A stretch of 5,563 bases of DNA from Paracoccaceae bacterium (GTDB lineage Bacteria; Pseudomonadota; Alphaproteobacteria; Rhodobacterales; Rhodobacteraceae), in the NCBI GenBank assembly GCA_016765235.1, contig JAESQH010000210.1, positions 1 to 5,563 on the forward strand. Reading direction: 5' to 3'. A model generated the notes under the pieces. The model was not told the origin of the DNA, did no database searches, and worked only from the letters and a program-made list of their open reading frames with translations. This document shows positions 5,130 through 5,563 of the stretch, one piece after another. Made by a program: the position numbers and the translations under genes. Position 1 is the stretch's first letter, and each line of letters opens with the position of its first letter.

Positions 5130-5563
5130 ATGCACGCATTCCCACACCTGTCCTTAGTCCTTGGCGGCGCCCGCTCCGGCAAGTCCGCATTTGCGGAGAG
5201 GCTGGCGATAAGCGCTAACCGCCCGCGTGCCTACATCGCCACAAGTCAGGCGTTCGATGCGGAGATGGAAGCCAAAATCACAAAGCACCGCCGAGATCGC
5301 GGGCCTGATTGGCAAACCATCGAGGCCCCGCTGGATATTGCGGGCGCTACGGCCGAGGTTGCAGCGAACTCCGTCGTGTTGATCGATTGCCTGACTTTGT
5401 GGCTGAGCAACCAAATGCACGCCGAAGCCGATGTTGATACAGAAATTACCAAATTGTTAACCACGCTATCCGCGACACCAAATCCGGTGATTTGCGTGTC
5501 GAACGAGGTCGGCATGGGCCTTGTGCCCGACACCCCCTTGGGCCGTCAGTTTCGCGATTTTCA
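5130..5563 (+). CDS. cobU: Adenosylcobinamide kinase / adenosylcobinamide-phosphate guanylyltransferase, N-terminal 144 residues (cut by window edge)
   Basis: A bifunctional cytoplasmic enzyme of the nucleotide-loop stage of cobalamin synthesis, called CobP in aerobic-pathway organisms. It phosphorylates adenosylcobinamide and then transfers GMP to give adenosylcobinamide-GDP. Seen: the P-loop GGARSGKS (12-19), AYIATSQAFDAEM (34-46), the histidine expected to carry GMP in KHRRDRGPDW (His53, equivalent to His46 of Salmonella CobU), the Walker-B-like strand VLIDCLTLWLSN (83-94) and VSNEVGMGLVPDTPLGRQFRD (123-143). The family is about 170-180 residues, so roughly 30 residues lie beyond the window. 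The ATG has only GGAA 7 nt upstream, but in-frame stops or non-start codons precede it and the P-loop sits at the usual distance. It is divergent from coaBC. No cobalamin riboswitch is visible, although B12 genes often have one, so it may be controlled from another site or be constitutive. Confidence 0.95.
   Translation, partial: MHAFPHLSLVLGGARSGKSAFAERLAISANRPRAYIATSQAFDAEMEAKITKHRRDRGPDWQTIEAPLDIAGATAEVAANSVVLIDCLTLWLSNQMHAEADVDTEITKLLTTLSATPNPVICVSNEVGMGLVPDTPLGRQFRDF

Overview
The window looks like chromosomal core DNA of an alphaproteobacterium, most likely of the Rhodobacteraceae/Roseobacter type. This is inferred from the protein sequences (the CoaBC, Dut, CobU and CysK variants), from the tightly packed coaBC-dut arrangement, and from a moderate GC content that I estimate by eye in the mid-50s percent. 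There is no transposase, integrase, CRISPR array, tRNA or rRNA, and nothing suggests a mobile element.

Layout. Seven genes run leftward on the minus strand. In transcription order they are coaBC (3776-4972), dut (3321-3779), an Rrf2-family regulator (2869-3318), a YcaD-like MFS transporter (1515-2735), cysK (507-1457), a small three-helix membrane protein (201-506) and the start of a moeB/thiF/hesA-type adenylyltransferase (cut by the left edge at 211-1). An AT-rich divergent intergenic region (4973-5129) separates coaBC from cobU/cobP, which runs rightward from 5130 and is cut by the right edge.

Transcription. coaBC and dut overlap by 4 nt (ATGA), and the Rrf2 gene starts 2 nt after dut, so these three look like one translationally coupled unit driven by a sigma70-like promoter at about 5012-5040. 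A 133-nt gap before the MFS gene carries a 16-of-18-bp palindrome on a candidate promoter. A 57-nt gap before cysK carries a perfect extended -10 (TG-A-TATAAT) and a strong Shine-Dalgarno. The cysK stop abuts the ATG of the membrane protein gene, which overlaps the moeB-like gene by 11 nt, so cysK, the membrane protein and the adenylyltransferase form a second coupled unit.

How the genes work together. Several products meet at cysteine and sulfur: CysK makes cysteine, the CoaB half of CoaBC consumes cysteine to build coenzyme A, and MoeB/ThiF-type enzymes adenylate sulfur-carrier proteins. The Rrf2 regulator in the middle lacks the iron-sulfur cysteine cluster of IscR, which leaves a CymR-like cysteine-sensing role open; that is inference only. 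Dut (dUTP hydrolysis) and CobU (cobalamin nucleotide-loop assembly) are housekeeping functions. I see no clearly new biological system. The best leads are the two palindromic candidate operators and the regulator next to them.
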